Source: Candidatus Bipolaricaulota bacterium (GTDB lineage Bacteria; Bipolaricaulota; Bipolaricaulia; UBA7950; UBA9294). Taken from it: 5,234 bases of DNA. The position numbers and the translations under genes are program-made. This document shows, one piece after another, positions 3,553 to 5,234 of the stretch. Position 1 is the stretch's first letter. Every line of letters starts with the position of its first letter. The stretch lies in NCBI GenBank assembly GCA_020350845.1, contig CP070725.1:1565480-1570713 (forward strand). The letters run 5' to 3'. The notes beneath the pieces were generated by a model, which made no database searches, was not told the origin of the DNA, and saw only the letters and a list, made by a program, of their open reading frames with translations.

Positions 3553-5234
3553 ATGATCCGCGTGGTTCTGCCCGATGGGTCAGAGATGGAGATTGCCGCC
3601 GGCTCGTCGATTCTCGACGTCGCTCGTGCGATCGGTCCGCGGCTCGCCGACGCAGCGGTCTGTGCCGTTGTCGACGAAGAGCCGAGAGACCTTCGTGAGT
3701 CGTTGGACGAGGACGCGTCGGTGACGATCGTCACCGCGGGATCCGCGCAGGCGTTGGAGGTCCTGCGACACACGACGGCGCACGTCATGGCCCAAGCGGT
3801 GAAGCGGCTGTTTCCCGACGCCAAGTTAGGGATCGGGCCCGCCATCGCGGACGGCTTCTACTACGACTTCGGGGTCGAGGAGCCGTTCACGGAGGAGGAC
3901 CTCGCGCGCATCGAAGCGGAGATGCATTCCATCATCGAGGCCGATGAGCCGATCGAGCGGACGACGTTTCCCAAGGACAAGGCGCTCGAGCTGCTGCGCT
4001 CTCAGGGTGAAGACTACAAGGTCGAGCTCGTGGAGGAGATCGAGGACGACGAGGTGAGCTTCTTCGGCCAGGGGGAGTTCATCGACCTCTGTCGCGGTCC
4101 TCACCTGCAGTCCACGGGGAGGATCCCGCGCGACGCCTTCCGTCTGATGAGCGTCGCCGGGGCCTACTGGCGCGGCGATGAGACCCGGCCGATGCTGCAG
4201 CGCATCTATGGGACCGCTTGGGAGCGCAAGCAGGATCTCGAAGACCACCTTGAGAGACTGGCGGAGATCGAGGCGCGGGATCATCGGCGGCTGATCAAGG
4301 ATCTCGATCTTGTCAGCTTCCACGAGGAGGCCGGCGCCGGTCTCTCGTACTGGCACCCGAAGGGCGCACGCATGCGCGTCGTGATCGAGGATGATTGGCG
4401 CAAGCGCCACCTCGAGGGCGGTTATGAGTTGGTCTTCACGCCCCATATCGGCCGGGGAAAGCTTTGGGAGACTTCGGGTCACCTCGACTTCTATCGCGAC
4501 GGGATGTACTCCCCCATGGACATCGATGGGCAGGAGTACTTCCTCAAGCCGATGAACTGCCCGTTTCACATCATGATCTACAAGTCGAGGACCCGCTCCT
4601 ATAGAGACCTGCCACTTCGCTGGGCCGAGCTGGGGACCGTCTATCGGTATGAGCGCTCTGGGACGCTCCATGGTCTCCTGCGGGTTCGCGGGATCACCCA
4701 GGACGACGCGCACATCTTCTGTACGCCCGAGCAGATCGAGAGCGAGATTCTGCGTGTGCTGGACTTCAGCCTAGACCTGCTGCGGGGCTACGGATTCGAG
4801 GAGTTCAACATCGAGCTCTCCGTTCGAGACCCGGCCACCCCGGAGAAGTACGCCGGTGACGATGCCATGTGGTCGCAGGCCGAGGCATCCCTCCTCAAGG
4901 CGATTACCGCGCGAGAGCTACCGTACGAGCGGATGGAGGGGGAGGCGGTCTTCTACGGTCCGAAGATCGACATCAAGGTCAGGGACGTTCTCGGGCGATC
5001 CTGGCAGCTCACGACGATCCAGTTCGACTTCAACCTTCCCGAACGCTTCGACATGACCTATGTCGGGGAGGACGGCGCGCAGCACAGGCCGTACGTCGTT
5101 CATCGCGCGTTGCTCGGAGCCATCGAGCGGTTCTACGCGATTCTGGTCGAGCACTACGCCGGCGCATTTCCTGTGTGGCTTGCGCCGGTCCAGGCGGTCG
5201 TCATCCCCATCGCCGACAGGCACTTCGACTACGC
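3553..5234 (+). CDS. thrS: Threonyl-tRNA synthetase, 3'-truncated by window edge
   Basis: ThrRS is the class II synthetase that joins threonine to tRNA-Thr in the cytoplasm and hydrolyses mischarged Ser-tRNA-Thr. The 560 full codons visible cover most of a protein usually near 640 residues. Domains in order: TGS (about 1-62, starting MIRVVLPDGSEMEI); the N2 editing domain (about 65-225) with metal-type motifs HTTAH (His73, His77) and CRGPH (Cys180, His184), as in E. coli; then the catalytic core. The zinc and threonine ligands Cys336 (MNCPFH), His387 (DDAHIF) and His517 (VVHRALLG) are present. Motif 2 is YRYERSGTLHGLLRVRG (364-380) and motif 3 is HRALLGAIERF (517-527). The anticodon-binding domain has just begun (FPVWLAPVQAVVIPIAD) when the window ends. 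The start follows AAGGAGG. Both editing and aminoacylation should work. In many bacteria infC-rpmI-rplT follow thrS; here that lies outside the window. Confidence 0.98.
   Translation, partial: MIRVVLPDGSEMEIAAGSSILDVARAIGPRLADAAVCAVVDEEPRDLRESLDEDASVTIVTAGSAQALEVLRHTTAHVMAQAVKRLFPDAKLGIGPAIADGFYYDFGVEEPFTEEDLARIEAEMHSIIEADEPIERTTFPKDKALELLRSQGEDYKVELVEEIEDDEVSFFGQGEFIDLCRGPHLQSTGRIPRDAFRLMSVAGAYWRGDETRPMLQRIYGTAWERKQDLEDHLERLAEIEARDHRRLIKDLDLVSFHEEAGAGLSYWHPKGARMRVVIEDDWRKRHLEGGYELVFTPHIGRGKLWETSGHLDFYRDGMYSPMDIDGQEYFLKPMNCPFHIMIYKSRTRSYRDLPLRWAELGTVYRYERSGTLHGLLRVRGITQDDAHIFCTPEQIESEILRVLDFSLDLLRGYGFEEFNIELSVRDPATPEKYAGDDAMWSQAEASLLKAITARELPYERMEGEAVFYGPKIDIKVRDVLGRSWQLTTIQFDFNLPERFDMTYVGEDGAQHRPYVVHRALLGAIERFYAILVEHYAGAFPVWLAPVQAVVIPIADRHFDY

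Noticed and set aside
3826..4713. A 295-codon minus-strand frame opposite thrS.
   Set aside because: It is a shadow of thrS, whose forward frame holds every ThrRS motif without interruption.
1..5234. A defence island, mobile element, CRISPR array or novel multi-gene system.
   Set aside because: All five genes are recognisable housekeeping genes, with no transposase, integrase, terminal repeats or spacer arrays. The unusual content is limited to the origin layout and the dciA tail.

Overview
The window holds five protein genes, all on the + strand, and a candidate chromosomal replication origin. The order is: 3' part of dnaA (1-715), an intergenic region packed with DnaA boxes (716-998), dciA (999-1535), hslV (1548-2093), hslU (2101-3471) and the 5' part of thrS (3553 to the window end). 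The DNA is GC-rich and the coding density is high, as in a free-living bacterium. HslVU argues against most Actinobacteria. The proteins are diverged from the E. coli and Bacillus versions, so an under-sampled Gram-negative-type lineage (Eisenbacteria/Gemmatimonadota-like) is possible. That placement is a guess, because the window has no strong taxonomic marker.

Replication region. The dnaA fragment runs from just after Walker B to the DNA-binding domain IV. Directly downstream, 759-955 carries about nine DnaA-box-like 9-mers in two opposing groups: TGTGGA-type on the left (two perfect TGTGGATAA) and TCCACA-type on the right. The last box, TTTTCCACA, is followed by a GC-rich spacer, the triplet run CTACTACAACAACTA, and an AT-rich stretch (14 of 40 bases are G/C at 971-1010) that runs into the dciA start. 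This resembles the basal unwinding layout described for Bacillus subtilis (DnaA box, GC-rich stretch, DnaA-trio), which also lies just downstream of dnaA. The next gene encodes DciA (DUF721), the ancestral loader of the DnaB replicative helicase, so initiator, origin and helicase loader sit side by side. This DciA ends in a four-cysteine zinc-ribbon motif.

Proteolysis region. hslV (threonine peptidase) and hslU (AAA+ unfoldase) are 7 bp apart, and all recognisable catalytic and nucleotide-binding residues are present. hslV lacks a clear ribosome binding site but has a good sigma70-type promoter (TTGAGG-17-TAGAAT) ending 9 nt before its ATG, which suggests a nearly leaderless transcript.

Translation region. 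After an 81-bp gap with a small inverted repeat, thrS starts behind a strong AAGGAGG site. The window ends at the beginning of its anticodon-binding domain.

No mobile element, CRISPR array, tRNA or rRNA gene was seen. The most interesting part is the origin and its association with dciA in place of the more usual dnaN-recF-gyrB order.
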